Source of the DNA: Nonomuraea sediminis | GTDB lineage: Bacteria; Actinomycetota; Actinomycetes; Streptosporangiales; Streptosporangiaceae | Direction of reading: 5' to 3' | Assembly (NCBI RefSeq): GCF_018531495.1 | Contig: NZ_JAHDTI010000005.1 | Location: forward strand, 248,001-312,000 | Length of the DNA stretch: 64,000 nt | Shown: piece after piece, positions 7,030 to 16,863 of the stretch | Position numbering within the stretch: the first letter of the stretch is position 1 | Layout: the number at the start of each line of letters is the position of its first letter | Notes under the pieces: generated by a model | The model's database searches: none | Told to the model about the DNA's origin: nothing | Seen by the model: the letters and a program-made list of their open reading frames with translations, nothing else | Program-made: the position numbers and the translations under genes

Positions 7030-10000
7030 GCCATGGCCTGCTCGGGCACGAGCTCGCCGCCGCCGGCGTACAGCTCGTCGAAGCGCGGCTCGGCGGCCCG
7101 GATCGCCTCGGTGATCCGGGCCAGCTCGGCGCGCTCCGAGGCCGACAGCGGCTGCCCGGCCTCGCGCCAGGCACGGCCGGCCGCGCCGAGCAACCGCGCC
7201 GCCTCTCCGGCCCGGCCGTCCCGTGCCAGCGCGGCGGCGGTCCCGGCCAGCGCCCACGCCATCCCGTGCGCCGAACCCTGCTCGCGATAGGCCTCGAAGC
7301 CCTCGCGGTGCCAGGCCAGCGCCGCCGCCGCGTCACCCCGCCGCTCGGCCAGCAGCCCCAGCTCGACCAGGATCATCGACAGGTACGGCGGGGCGCCCCC
7401 GGCGGCCTGCTGCTGCCTGGCCGAGTCGAGCAGCCACCGCAGGTGCCGCTCGGCCGGGTCGAGCTCCCCGGCACGGCGCTCGGCGAAGGCCAGGCCGATG
7501 GTGGCGAACACCTGCACGGCCCGCTGTCCCTGCTCGGCGGCCAGCCGCCCGGCCTGCTCGGCGTGCCGCCTGGCCTGCGGGTAGTCGCCGGTCTGCACCG
7601 AGTTCCAGGCCAGCCAGGACAGCCGCCCTGCCACCTCGGGCCACAGCCCGAGCTCCTCGGCGGTCCGCAGCCCGTCCAGGCTCAGCCGGGCCGCCTCCGC
7701 CCGGTCGCCGGTCAGGTCCGCCAGGCCGATCAGCCAGTCGGTGGCCTGGAGCACGCCCCAGGCGTCGCCCAGCCGGGCGAACAGCTCGGCGCTGCGCCGG
7801 GCGTCGTGCTCGAGCGCGACCAGGTCGTGCCGCATGTGGGCGAGCATGGCCCGGGTGCTGAGCGCCGCCGCCTCGCCCCACAGGTCCCCGGCCCGCGTGC
7901 ACGTCTCCAGCGCCCGCTCCAGCAGCGGCCGGGTGACCCTCTCGTCGCCGAAGTCGATGACCGCCGAGGCCAGGAAGCATTCGGCTCTGGCCCGGCCGGC
8001 CGGATCGTCCGCCTTCTCGAACCCCCGCAGCGCCTCCTCCACCAGCTCCGGCCCGGCCTGTCCCTGCCGGATCGCCAGTCCGGCCTGCCAGGCCTCGGCT
8101 CTGGCCCTGACCTCGGCGGGCGCCTGGCCCGGCACATCCAGCGCGGCCGCCAGCGCCCGGCGCGCCTCGGTGAGCCTGCCGCGCAGGTACCAGTGCCAGA
8201 CCAGCGCGCCGGCCAGCCGCAACGCAGGCTCGGCCGCGCCCTCCCGCCGGAAGGTGTCCAGCGCCGTGCGCAGGTTGGCGGCCTCGGCGTCCAGCCTGCC
8301 GAGCCATTCCCGCTGTTCGGGCCCGCGCAGCCGCGGCTCCGCCTGCTCGGCCAGGGCCAGGTGGTACTCGGCGTGCCTGCGCCGCAGCGCCGCCTCCTCG
8401 CCGCTGTCGCGCAGCCGGTCCAGGCAGTACGCCGACACCGACTCCAGCAGGCGGTAGCGGGACCCGTCGCCGCGCACCACCAGCGAGCGGTCCACCAGCC
8501 CGGTCAGCAGATCGAGCACCTGGCCCGCGGCGACGCCGTCACCGGCGCACACCGCCTCGGCCGCGGCCAGCGTGCACCCGCCTGAGTGGACGGCCAGCCT
8601 GCGCAGCACCGCCCGCTCGGGCTCGGTCAGCAGCCGCCAGCTCCAGTCGATCACCGCGGCCAGCGTGCGCTGCCGGGCGGGCGCGTCGCGCGGCCCGGCG
8701 CCCAGCAGGCCGAACCGGTCCTGGGGCACGCTCAGCCGGGACGCCAGCTCGGCCACGCCCAGCGCGGGCACCCGGGTGGCGGCCAGCTCGAGTGCCAGCG
8801 GGATGCCATCCAGGCGGCGGCACACCTCCGCCACGCTCGCCACGGTCCCCGGCGCGGCCTCCGCCGGGGTCAGTCCGGCCCGCTCCTGGAACAGCCGCAC
8901 GGCGGGAGAGCGCGCCAGCCGTACCGGGTCGTCGGTGTCGGGGACGTCGAGCGGCGGCAGGTCCCAGCGGGCCTCGCCGCGCAGCCGCAGCGGCTCGCGG
9001 CCGGTGGCCAGCACCCGCAGCCCTGGCGCGGCCGGCAGCAGGGCGCCGACCAGGCCGGCCACCGGATCCGCCACGTGCTCGCAGTTGTCGAGCACCAGCA
9101 GCAGCCGCTGTTCGCGCAGGGCGGCGGCCAGCCGTTCGCCCGCCGGCTGCGCGTCGCCCGGCGCGTCGGGGATGGACAGCGCGGACAGCACCGGCTCGGC
9201 GGGGTCGCCCGTCCCGTCCCAGGTGGTCAGGTCGACCAGCCAGACGCCTTCCTGGTAGGTCTCGGCCAGGGCGCGGGCGGCCGCGAGGGCCACGCTGGTC
9301 TTTCCCACGCCCCCGGGGCCGGTGAGCGTGACCAGCCGGCCATTGGCCAGCAGCTCGCGGACCCGCAGCACGTCGTGGTCGCGCCCGATGAGCTCGGTCA
9401 CCGGCGCGGGCAGGTTGATGGTGGGTTTGACCGGCCGCGGCGCCGGTGACGGCGCGTCCTCCGCCGGGTCGCCGGCCAGGATGGCCTGGTGCAGCGCGGC
9501 CAGCTCGGCGCCCGGGTCGAGCCCCAGCTCGTCGGCCAGGCGTCCGCGCAGCTCCTGGTAGCTGTCCAGGGCCTCGCCCGTCCGGCCCGAACGGTGCAGG
9601 GCCCGCATGTGGGCCGCCCGCAGCCGCTCCCTGTAGGGATGCCGGGCCACCTGCTCGGCCAGCTCGCCCACCAGCTCGTGGTGCTCGCCGAGCTCCAGCC
9701 TGGCCTCGGCGTGTGCCTCGAAGGCGGCCAGCCGCTGCTCCTCCCACCGGGCCACGGCCGTCCTGGCGAACTCCTCGTCGGCGAAGTCGGCCAGTGCCGG
9801 GCCCCGCCACAGCGACAGCGCCTCGGACAGCAGCCCCGCCCTGGTCCGCGGATCACCCGCCTCGCGTGCCCGGCCGACCAGGCCCGCGAACCTGGCCGCG
9901 TCGACCGCGTCGGGCGCGGCGCGCAGCGCGTACCCGGGAGGCTGGGAGGCGACCAGGTCACGGCCGCCCGGCTCGGCGCCCGCCAGTGCCCGGCGCAGCT

Positions 10001-10205
10001 GCGCGACGCGGACGTGCAGGGCGGCCGCGGGGTCGGCCGGTGCCGCCTCGCCCCACAGGTCCTCGACCAGCCTGTCCGCGGACACCGGGCGCCCCTCGTG
10101 CACCAGCAGGTCGGCCAGCACCGCCCGCGCCAGGCGGCCGGGGATCGCGACGGGCTCGCCGTGGTCGGTCCAGGCGGCCAGCGGTCCCAGCACCCCGAAT
10201 CGCAC
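7014..10205 (-). CDS. AfsR/SARP-type regulator with BTAD, NB-ARC ATPase and TPR domains
   Basis: The protein has 1063 residues from a GTG complementary to 10203-10205 (MRFGVLGPLAAW). TAGCCT lies six bases upstream, which would suit a leaderless transcript. Domains in order are an OmpR-like winged helix (~1-95, SADRLVEDLWGE), a bacterial transcriptional activation domain (~100-245, ending LGLDPGAELAALHQAIL) and an NB-ARC-like STAND ATPase. The ATPase has Walker A GPGGVGKTS near 294 and Walker B RLLLVLDNCEHV near 365. A long TPR region runs from ~600 to the end. Such proteins activate antibiotic or stress genes in actinomycetes. No biosynthetic cluster is adjacent, so the target is unknown; the divergent dehydrogenase/CMD pair is the nearest candidate. 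Confidence 0.94.
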   Translation of the reverse strand: MRFGVLGPLAAWTDHGEPVAIPGRLARAVLADLLVHEGRPVSADRLVEDLWGEAAPADPAAALHVRVAQLRRALAGAEPGGRDLVASQPPGYALRAAPDAVDAARFAGLVGRAREAGDPRTRAGLLSEALSLWRGPALADFADEEFARTAVARWEEQRLAAFEAHAEARLELGEHHELVGELAEQVARHPYRERLRAAHMRALHRSGRTGEALDSYQELRGRLADELGLDPGAELAALHQAILAGDPAEDAPSPAPRPVKPTINLPAPVTELIGRDHDVLRVRELLANGRLVTLTGPGGVGKTSVALAAARALAETYQEGVWLVDLTTWDGTGDPAEPVLSALSIPDAPGDAQPAGERLAAALREQRLLLVLDNCEHVADPVAGLVGALLPAAPGLRVLATGREPLRLRGEARWDLPPLDVPDTDDPVRLARSPAVRLFQERAGLTPAEAAPGTVASVAEVCRRLDGIPLALELAATRVPALGVAELASRLSVPQDRFGLLGAGPRDAPARQRTLAAVIDWSWRLLTEPERAVLRRLAVHSGGCTLAAAEAVCAGDGVAAGQVLDLLTGLVDRSLVVRGDGSRYRLLESVSAYCLDRLRDSGEEAALRRRHAEYHLALAEQAEPRLRGPEQREWLGRLDAEAANLRTALDTFRREGAAEPALRLAGALVWHWYLRGRLTEARRALAAALDVPGQAPAEVRARAEAWQAGLAIRQGQAGPELVEEALRGFEKADDPAGRARAECFLASAVIDFGDERVTRPLLERALETCTRAGDLWGEAAALSTRAMLAHMRHDLVALEHDARRSAELFARLGDAWGVLQATDWLIGLADLTGDRAEAARLSLDGLRTAEELGLWPEVAGRLSWLAWNSVQTGDYPQARRHAEQAGRLAAEQGQRAVQVFATIGLAFAERRAGELDPAERHLRWLLDSARQQQAAGGAPPYLSMILVELGLLAERRGDAAAALAWHREGFEAYREQGSAHGMAWALAGTAAALARDGRAGEAARLLGAAGRAWREAGQPLSASERAELARITEAIRAAEPRFDELYAGGGELVPEQAMAYLGT

Positions 10206-10295
10206 CCACCCAGGCTACGGCCCAGGACAGTACCTGGGTTCCTGGCGGTTGAAAGGGGCCTGTACGACAAACCAAGCGCTTGCTACGCTCCGCCC

Positions 10296-11348
10296 ATGAC
10301 GTCCACGATCGTGTGGGGTACAGGTAACGTCGGGCGGGCGGCGATCAGGGCCGTCGTGGCGCATCCCGGGCTGGAGCTGACCGGGGTCGTGGTACACGAT
10401 CCCGGCAAAGTGGGATCGGACGCCGGCGAGCTGGCCGGACTCGGCCGCCAGGTCGGGGTGGCCGCGGGCGACGACGTCGACGCGGTGCTCGCCGCCAAGC
10501 CGGGGGCGGTGGTGTACGCCGCGTCCGGCGACATCAGGCCCGACGAGGCGCTGGGCGACGTGCTGCGGGCCGTCAGGGCCGGGGCCGTGGTGGTGACACC
10601 GTCGCTGTACGCGCTCTACGACCAGCGCAACGCCCCGGCCGAGCTGCGCGAGCAGGTGCTGCGGGCCGTGGCGGAGGGCGGCGGCTCGCTGTTCGTGTCG
10701 GGGATCGATCCCGGCTGGGGCAACGACGTGCTGCCGGTGCTGATCAGCGGCCTCGGCGGGACGATCGACGTGATCCGCTGCCAGGAGATCTTCGACTACA
10801 CCTCCTACGACCAGGAGGACTCGGTCCGCTACCTGGTCGGCATGGGCCAGCCGATGGACTACGAGCCGCCCATGATCGCGCCGACCGTCCCGACCATGGT
10901 CTGGGGCGGCCAGGTCCGGCTGATCGCCAGGGCGCTCGGGGCCGAGCTGGACGACATCCGCGAGCACGTCGAGCGGCAGGCGCTCGACGTGAGCGTGACC
11001 ACCGCGGCCATGGGCGTGTTCGACAAGGGAACCCAGGGCGCCGTCCGGTTCGAGGTGCAGGGCATCGTCAAGGGCGAACCCCGCATCGTGGTCGAGCACG
11101 TCACCCGCATCCACCCCTCCTGCGCCCCCGACTGGCCGACCGGCGAGGGCGCGCACCGCGTGATCATCGAGGGCCGGCCGCGTGTCCAGGTCACGGTCGA
11201 GGCGACCGACGAGGGCGGCAACCGGGCCGCCGGCGGCAACGCCACCGCCGCGGGACGGCTGGTGAACGCCATCGGCTGGCTCACCGAGGCGGAACCGGGA
11301 CTCTACGACGCGCTCGACGTCCCCATCAGCCCGGGCAGGCTCGCATGA
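10296..11348 (+). CDS. NAD(P)-binding DapB-like dehydrogenase
   Basis: The protein has 350 residues starting MTSTIVWGTGNVGRAAIRAVV, an N-terminal Rossmann motif GTGNVG. The fold is that of dihydrodipicolinate-reductase N-terminal family or 2,4-diaminopentanoate-dehydrogenase-like proteins. Further landmarks are GAVVVTPSLYALYDQRN and VSGIDPGWGNDVLP. Members often act on amino or oxo acids, or in degradation pathways, and are widely mis-annotated as DapB; the true dapB is shorter (~250 aa). Its stop overlaps the start of the next gene (ATGA at 11345), so the two are co-translated and probably act in one pathway. Confidence 0.82.
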   Translation: MTSTIVWGTGNVGRAAIRAVVAHPGLELTGVVVHDPGKVGSDAGELAGLGRQVGVAAGDDVDAVLAAKPGAVVYAASGDIRPDEALGDVLRAVRAGAVVVTPSLYALYDQRNAPAELREQVLRAVAEGGGSLFVSGIDPGWGNDVLPVLISGLGGTIDVIRCQEIFDYTSYDQEDSVRYLVGMGQPMDYEPPMIAPTVPTMVWGGQVRLIARALGAELDDIREHVERQALDVSVTTAAMGVFDKGTQGAVRFEVQGIVKGEPRIVVEHVTRIHPSCAPDWPTGEGAHRVIIEGRPRVQVTVEATDEGGNRAAGGNATAAGRLVNAIGWLTEAEPGLYDALDVPISPGRLA

Positions 11349-11845
11349 GAATCGACATCCCCGAAGGAAAAGACCCGATCACCTACGTCTGGGGAGAGAT
11401 GGTCCCCGGCATCGGCCCCGCCGCCTCCGGCTTCTCCCTGGCGGTCTACGCCCACACCACGCTCGGCCTGCGCGAGTTCGAGGCGGCCCGGCTGCGCGTC
11501 GCGCAGATCAACGGGTGCGTGTTCTGCCTCGACTGGCGCACCGAGCGCGACGGGCAGAAGGTCGAGGAGGGCTTCGCCGACGCGGTCGCCGAGTGGCGCA
11601 CGACCGACGCCTTCGACGACCGCACCCGCCTGGCCGCCGAGTACGCCGAGCGCTACGCCCTCGACCACCACGGCCTCGACGAGGAGTTCTGGGCCCGCAT
11701 GACGGCCTCCTACAGCCAGCTGGAGATCGTCGAGCTGAGCATGAGCATCGGCTCCTGGCTGGCCTTCGGCCGCCTCAACCACGTCCTCGGCCTCGACACC
11801 GTCTGCGTCCTGCCCAGCGGGGCCTCTCCGCGCGGCAAGGCCTAG
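11345..11845 (+). CDS. Carboxymuconolactone-decarboxylase-family (AhpD-like) protein
   Basis: The protein has 166 residues. The start ATG overlaps the preceding stop. The redox motif is in LRVAQINGCVFCLDWR (Cys-x-x-Cys), followed by helices ending in WLAFGRLNHVLGLD. This is the all-helical AhpD/CMD fold. Members with CxxC are disulfide reductases or peroxidases, and those without are decarboxylases, so a redox role is more likely here. Pairing with the DapB-like dehydrogenase suggests a shared catabolic or detoxifying pathway; no substrate can be named. Confidence 0.85.
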   Translation: MRIDIPEGKDPITYVWGEMVPGIGPAASGFSLAVYAHTTLGLREFEAARLRVAQINGCVFCLDWRTERDGQKVEEGFADAVAEWRTTDAFDDRTRLAAEYAERYALDHHGLDEEFWARMTASYSQLEIVELSMSIGSWLAFGRLNHVLGLDTVCVLPSGASPRGKA

Positions 11846-11904
11846 CCCACGCCCGCCGTACGGCGAGCCCTACGAAACCCGACATATCCGGAAACGACGG
11901 AAGA

Positions 11905-11943
11905 ACACCCAAGGCGCGAAACCCACGACACCCAAGGCGCGAA
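11905..11943. repeat. 16-bp direct repeat upstream of cholesterol oxidase
   Basis: ACACCCAAGGCGCGAA occurs at 11905-11920 and again at 11928-11943, a 23-base period, about 25 bases before the cholesterol oxidase start. It may be a tandem activator site or just local duplication. Confidence 0.5.
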
Positions 11944-11968
11944 TCACATCGGAAAGAGGACCAGCGCA

Positions 11969-13567
11969 ATGAGTGAATCAACGGGCATCTCGCGCCGCGG
12001 TTTCATCGCGGGCACCGGCTCCATGCTGACCCTGGCCGCCTTGGGCAGCCGCCCGGTCGCCGCCGCCGTGATCGCCGACGGGGCGCGCGTCGCCGCCCTC
12101 GTCGTCGGCACCGGGTACGGCGGCTCGGTGGCGGCCCTGCGGCTGGCGCAGGCCGGCGTCGACGTGCACATGATCGAGATGGGCATGGCCTGGGACACCC
12201 CCGGCTCCGACGGCAAGATCTTCTGCAACACGCTGCAGCCCGACAACCGCTCCTACTGGCTGCGCACCAGGACCAAGGCACCGCTCAACTACTTCCTCGG
12301 CTTCCCGATCGACAGGGACATCCCCCGCTACACCGGCGTCCTGGACGCCGAGGAGTTCGCCGGGATCATCGTCTACCAGGGCCGCGGCGTCGGCGGCGGA
12401 TCCCTGGTCAACGGCGGCATGGCCGTCACGCCCAAGCGCGAGAACTTCGCCGCGATCCTGCCCACGGTCGACCCGGACGAGATGTACGGGGTCTACTACC
12501 CGCGCGCCAACGCTGGGCTCGGCGTCGGCCTGGTCGACCCGGCGTGGTTCGAGACCACCGACTGCTACCAGTACGCCAGGGTCGGCCGCAAGCAGGCCCA
12601 GCGCTCCGGCTTCCCGTGGACGTTCGTGCCCGACGTCTACGACTGGGACTACATGAAGCAGGAGGCCGCGGGCACCGTGCCCAAGTCGGCGCTGGCCGGG
12701 GAGATCCTCTACGGCAACAACTACGGCAAGAAGTCGCTGCAGAAGACCTACCTCGCCCAGGCCAAGGCCACCGGCAGGGTCACCGTCTCGCCGCTGCACA
12801 AGGTCACCTCGGTCACCCCCGCCTCCGGCGGCGGCTACACGGTCGTCATGGACCAGCTCAACACCACCGGCGACACGATCGCCACCAAGTCGGTCACCGC
12901 CGACCGGGTGTTCTTCGCCGCGGGCAGCGTCGGCACCAGCAAGCTGCTGGTCAAGCTGAAGGCCACCGGCGCGCTGCCCGCGCTCAACGGCGAGGTCGGC
13001 AAGGGCTGGGGCGACAACGGCAACGTCATGTGCGGGCGAGCCAACTACCTGTGGGACCCGACGGGCAAGCTCCAGTCGTCCATCCCCTGCTCCGGCATCG
13101 ACAACTGGACGGCGGGCGGCGCGTTCGCCGAGGTGGCGCCGCTGCCCACGGGCATCGAGACGTACGCCTCGTTCTACCTGTCGATCACCCGCAACCCCAA
13201 CCGCGGCCAGTTCACCTGGAACCCGGCCACCAGCGGCGTGGACCTCAACTGGCAGACCGCGTGGAAGCAGCCGTCCATCGACATGGCCAAGACGATCTTC
13301 GACAAGATCAACGCCAGGGAGGGCACGATCTACCGGACCGACCTGTTCGGCGTCTACAAGATCTGGGGCGACCACCTCACCTACCACCCGCTCGGCGGCG
13401 CCGTGCTCGGCAAGGCGACCGACAACTACGGCCGCCTGTCGGGGTACCCCGGCCTGTACGTCATCGACGGCTCGCTCATCCCCGGCAACACCAGCGTGAA
13501 CCCGTTCGTCACCATCACCGCGCTGGCCGAGCGCAACATCGAGAAGATCATCGCCACCGACCTGTGA
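11969..13567 (+). CDS. Secreted cholesterol oxidase (class I, GMC fold, non-covalent FAD)
   Basis: The protein has 532 residues. It catalyses oxidation and isomerisation of cholesterol to cholest-4-en-3-one with release of H2O2. A Tat signal is visible (ISRRGFIAG, then a hydrophobic stretch to ~35), so export is folded with FAD. The FAD motif is VVGTGYGGSVAALRLAQAG, and VYQGRGVGGGSLVNGGMAV matches streptomycete enzymes closely. Catalytic residues of the Streptomyces enzyme (Glu361, His447, Asn485 in mature numbering) align with Glu388 (FAEVAP), His473 (TYHPLGG) and Asn511 (VNPFVTITALAERN). The offset is constant at 26-27 residues, so the enzyme should be active. A strong terminator follows. 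SD-like GGAAAGAGG precedes the ATG. Confidence 0.95.
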   Translation: MSESTGISRRGFIAGTGSMLTLAALGSRPVAAAVIADGARVAALVVGTGYGGSVAALRLAQAGVDVHMIEMGMAWDTPGSDGKIFCNTLQPDNRSYWLRTRTKAPLNYFLGFPIDRDIPRYTGVLDAEEFAGIIVYQGRGVGGGSLVNGGMAVTPKRENFAAILPTVDPDEMYGVYYPRANAGLGVGLVDPAWFETTDCYQYARVGRKQAQRSGFPWTFVPDVYDWDYMKQEAAGTVPKSALAGEILYGNNYGKKSLQKTYLAQAKATGRVTVSPLHKVTSVTPASGGGYTVVMDQLNTTGDTIATKSVTADRVFFAAGSVGTSKLLVKLKATGALPALNGEVGKGWGDNGNVMCGRANYLWDPTGKLQSSIPCSGIDNWTAGGAFAEVAPLPTGIETYASFYLSITRNPNRGQFTWNPATSGVDLNWQTAWKQPSIDMAKTIFDKINAREGTIYRTDLFGVYKIWGDHLTYHPLGGAVLGKATDNYGRLSGYPGLYVIDGSLIPGNTSVNPFVTITALAERNIEKIIATDL

Positions 13568-13575
13568 CGCCGGTG

Positions 13576-13616
13576 TCGGCGGGGTGGGCGGCCGAGGCGC
13601 CGTCCCACCCCGCCGA
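13576..13616 (+). terminator. Hairpin terminator after cholesterol oxidase
   Basis: A perfect 13-bp stem pairs 13576-13588 (TCGGCGGGGTGGG) with 13604-13616 across a 15-base loop, beginning 8 bases after the stop codon. There is no U-tract, as is common in actinomycetes. Confidence 0.75.
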
Positions 13617-13658
13617 TGCGGGTTGACACGCTCCGCAAGGCGGTTTTCGCTGCAGAGC

Positions 13659-16600
13659 ATGGCCACGGTTCGGCGGTTACTCCTGTGCCTCACGCTGTCG
13701 ACGGCCCTGATCGGGCCGCCACCGGTCGCCGAGGCGGCCCCGGAGAAGGGGACGTTGTCGCACTTCGGACTGGCGCGCAAGGACTGCGTGGGCACGGCCG
13801 CAGGGCGGGCCTCCAAGGTCTGGTACACGGTCGCGGGCGGCGTGCTGTCGGACGTCTACGAGCCGGCGATCGACAACACCGACGTCGAGACCATGCAGTT
13901 CGCCGTCACCGACGGCAGCACGTTCACCGAGCTGCAGAGCCGCGACACCACCTACCGGGCGGCCACCGACCGCTCGGGCATGGTCTGCACCGTCACCTCC
14001 ACCAGCAGGAACGGCCGCTACACGCTCACCACCACCTACCTCACCGACCCGTCGAGCGACGCCGTCGTGGTCAGGACCCGCCTCCAGCCCCCAGGCCTGC
14101 GCCTGTACGTACGGCTGGACGCGAGCGTGAACGGCAATGGCGGAGGCGGAACCGTCAACGGCGGCGCGGACACCGGCGTGATCGACGGCGGCGTTCCCGT
14201 GATCTCCGACGAGAACACGGTCACCTCGGCGGCCAACCGCGACTACGCCGTCCCCACCCACCTGGCCTTACGCGCCCAGCGCCCGCTGCCGCAGGCCAAC
14301 GTCGGCTACGCGGGCACGCCCAGCGACGGCGCCACCCCGCTCGACACCGCCCGCACGCTGGAGCCCGGCACGCAGGCCCCCGACGGGAACGTGGTCGCCA
14401 CCGCCCGCCTGCCGCTCGACGGCGACGGCGGGGTGACGTTCGCGCTCGGCTTCGGCCGCACCCGCCAGGCGGCGCTGCAGACCGCGGGCGCGGCCGCGGC
14501 ACGGCCGTTCGAGACGACCAGGGCGCGCTACGAGGCGGGCTGGGCCGCCTACGACGCCACGCTCAAGGCGGGCGCCGACCGCCTGTCGGCCAACGTGCTC
14601 AAGGCGAGCGAGGACAAGACCTTCCCTGGAGCCGTCGTGGCATCCCTGGCCAGCCCGTGGGGCCAGGCCGTCAGCGCGGGCGACGAGGTGGGCGGCAAGG
14701 CCGTCTACTTCGGCTCCTACCGGGAGGTGTTCGCCCGCGACCTGTACGAGGCCTTCACCGGCTTCCTGGCCGCGGGCGACCTGGCCACCGCCCGCGACAC
14801 CGCCCGCTTCCTGCTGGAACGCCAGCAACTGCCCGACGGCAGGCTGCCGCGCAACTCGCTGCTCAACGGCAGGCTCGCCCCCGACTCCGGTGGCGACCAG
14901 CTGGACGAGACCGCCTACCCGATCCTCATGGCCTACCAGTCGGGGCTGAGCGCGTGGGAGCACGTGCGGGCCGCCGCCGACTTCCTGGTGGCCCACGGTC
15001 CCGCCTTCGGGGTGGAGCGATGGGAGGAGCAGTCGGGCCACTCGCCGTCCACGATCGCGGCCGAGATCGCCGGGCTGGTCGCCGCCGGTGAGATCGCCAC
15101 CAGGCAGGGCGACCAGGCGCGCGCCAGGATCTACCGCGCCAGCGCCGACCACTTCGCCCGCTCGGTCAAGACCTGGACGGTCACCACGTCGGGGCCCTAC
15201 GCCGCCCGGTACTTCCTGCGGCTGTCGCGGGATGGGAACCCCGATGCGGCCTCGCCGTACAACCTGGGCAACGGCGGGCCGACCGAGGACCAGCGGCGCG
15301 TGGTGGACGCCGGGTTCCTCGAGCTGGTGCGGCTCGGGATCCTGCCCGCCGACGACCCGGACGTGCTGGCGAGCCTGGACGTGGTCGACCGGGTGATCAA
15401 GCGACCCGAGGGCTGGTACCGCTACGGGAGCGACACCGGGGGCACCGAGGACGGCTACGGCGACTGCTACGAACCCGACCCCACCTCCTGCGCGCCCACC
15501 GGCAGGCCGTGGCCCACCGGCAACACCGGCTCCGGGCACGTCTGGCCGGTGCTGTCGGGCGAGCGGGCCGAGCACGCGCTGCTGCGCGGCGACCGGCGCA
15601 CCGCCGCGGCCCTGCTCGACTCGATGGGCGACGGGCTCGTCCCCGAGCAGGTGTGGGAGAACGCCGACGTGCCCGCCTCGCCGTACGGCGGCGACCCCGC
15701 GACGGCCTCGATCGGGCTGCGCACCGGGCAGCCCGCCGGCTCGGCCGACTCGCTGACCTGGGCGCAGGCCCAGCGCCTGCGTCTGGCCCTGTCGCTGCGC
15801 GCCGGCCGCGTCCTCGAGCAGCCCGACGTCGTACGGCGGCGCTACACCGCCCACGGCATGCCCGCGGCCGCGCCCCTGACCATCACCGCCCAGGTGTCCG
15901 GACCGTCGGCCACCGTCGAGGGCACCACGGCACCCGGCTCCCGCGTCGACCTCGCGGCCGCCGCCCTCGACATCGGCGCCCCCACCCAGGTCGTCTCCGT
16001 CCGCGCGGGACCGACCGGCGCCTACACCGCGCAGGTGCCGGTGCCGTTCGGCGAGGTGGCGATCACCGCGACGGCCACCGCCTCCGACGGGCGCACCGGG
16101 TACGCGCGGACCACGGTCGTCGGCGACATCAGCGGCGCGACCACGCTGCTCGACGTGGCCGACCCCGACGGCGACGACCACGGGCCGGGCACCTACGCCT
16201 ACCCCACCGCCGCCGACTTCCACGCGGGCGCCTTCGACCTGCGCCGCTTCCAGGTGATCACGGACGCGACCACGGTCTACCTGCGGGCGGAGGTCAGGGA
16301 CCTGACGCCGACGTTCGGCAACCAGATGGGCGCCCAGCTGCTCGACGTCTACGCCCTCGACCCGTCGGTGGCCACCCGGTCGACCGAGGCCGCCTTCCCG
16401 CAGCGCAACTACGCCGTCGACCCGTGGACCCAGCGGGTGGAGGTGCAGGGGTTCGCCGCACCGGCCTGGGTGCGCGCCGACGGCACCGCCGTCAACGGCG
16501 CCGCCGTGCGCGCCTCCGGCACCACGCGGACCATCACGATCGCCCTGCCCAAGGCGGCCTTCGGCACCCCCGCCCCCGGCTGGGCCTTCGCCGTCGTGCT

Positions 16601-16817
16601 CACCGGCCAGGACGGCTTCAGCGCCGACCAGGCCAGAGGCTTCGCCGCCACCCCGCAGCCCTACCAGTTCGGCGTCTGTACGGCCGACGGCACCGATCCC
16701 CTGTGCGCCTTCGACCCGGGCCGCGTTCCCAAGGCGCTCGACGTGATCGGAGCCTCCCGGCTCGACCCGCTCTCCGGGCCGGTCACCGTACACGCGGTGC
16801 CCTTGACAGGCTCCTAG
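13659..16817 (+). CDS. Secreted GH15 glucodextranase/glucoamylase-like enzyme
   Basis: The protein has 1052 residues from the ATG at 13659, chosen because a clean Sec signal peptide follows (MATVRRLLLCLTLSTALIG...AEAA). An N-terminal beta domain occupies ~30-300. The (alpha/alpha)6 GH15 barrel covers ~310-720, with REVFARDLYEAFTGF, EGWYRYGSDTGGTEDGYGD and the catalytic-base region GLVPEQVWENADVP. An Ig-like segment follows (~750-830). The C-terminal ~210 residues (LLDVADPDGDDHGPGTYAYP) match the C-terminal module of Arthrobacter glucodextranase, predicted to bind carbohydrate or cell wall. It should release glucose from dextran or starch-like glucans outside the cell. No clear SD is seen. Confidence 0.9.
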   Translation: MATVRRLLLCLTLSTALIGPPPVAEAAPEKGTLSHFGLARKDCVGTAAGRASKVWYTVAGGVLSDVYEPAIDNTDVETMQFAVTDGSTFTELQSRDTTYRAATDRSGMVCTVTSTSRNGRYTLTTTYLTDPSSDAVVVRTRLQPPGLRLYVRLDASVNGNGGGGTVNGGADTGVIDGGVPVISDENTVTSAANRDYAVPTHLALRAQRPLPQANVGYAGTPSDGATPLDTARTLEPGTQAPDGNVVATARLPLDGDGGVTFALGFGRTRQAALQTAGAAAARPFETTRARYEAGWAAYDATLKAGADRLSANVLKASEDKTFPGAVVASLASPWGQAVSAGDEVGGKAVYFGSYREVFARDLYEAFTGFLAAGDLATARDTARFLLERQQLPDGRLPRNSLLNGRLAPDSGGDQLDETAYPILMAYQSGLSAWEHVRAAADFLVAHGPAFGVERWEEQSGHSPSTIAAEIAGLVAAGEIATRQGDQARARIYRASADHFARSVKTWTVTTSGPYAARYFLRLSRDGNPDAASPYNLGNGGPTEDQRRVVDAGFLELVRLGILPADDPDVLASLDVVDRVIKRPEGWYRYGSDTGGTEDGYGDCYEPDPTSCAPTGRPWPTGNTGSGHVWPVLSGERAEHALLRGDRRTAAALLDSMGDGLVPEQVWENADVPASPYGGDPATASIGLRTGQPAGSADSLTWAQAQRLRLALSLRAGRVLEQPDVVRRRYTAHGMPAAAPLTITAQVSGPSATVEGTTAPGSRVDLAAAALDIGAPTQVVSVRAGPTGAYTAQVPVPFGEVAITATATASDGRTGYARTTVVGDISGATTLLDVADPDGDDHGPGTYAYPTAADFHAGAFDLRRFQVITDATTVYLRAEVRDLTPTFGNQMGAQLLDVYALDPSVATRSTEAAFPQRNYAVDPWTQRVEVQGFAAPAWVRADGTAVNGAAVRASGTTRTITIALPKAAFGTPAPGWAFAVVLTGQDGFSADQARGFAATPQPYQFGVCTADGTDPLCAFDPGRVPKALDVIGASRLDPLSGPVTVHAVPLTGS

Positions 16818-16863
16818 CGGCGGCAGAGCGTGGCCTCACACGCCTCATCCCGAGGGGGCCACC

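Noticed and set aside
13681..16793. Minus-strand long frames opposite the GH15 enzyme
   Set aside because: No domain match by eye; the plus-strand protein has a signal peptide and GH15 motifs.
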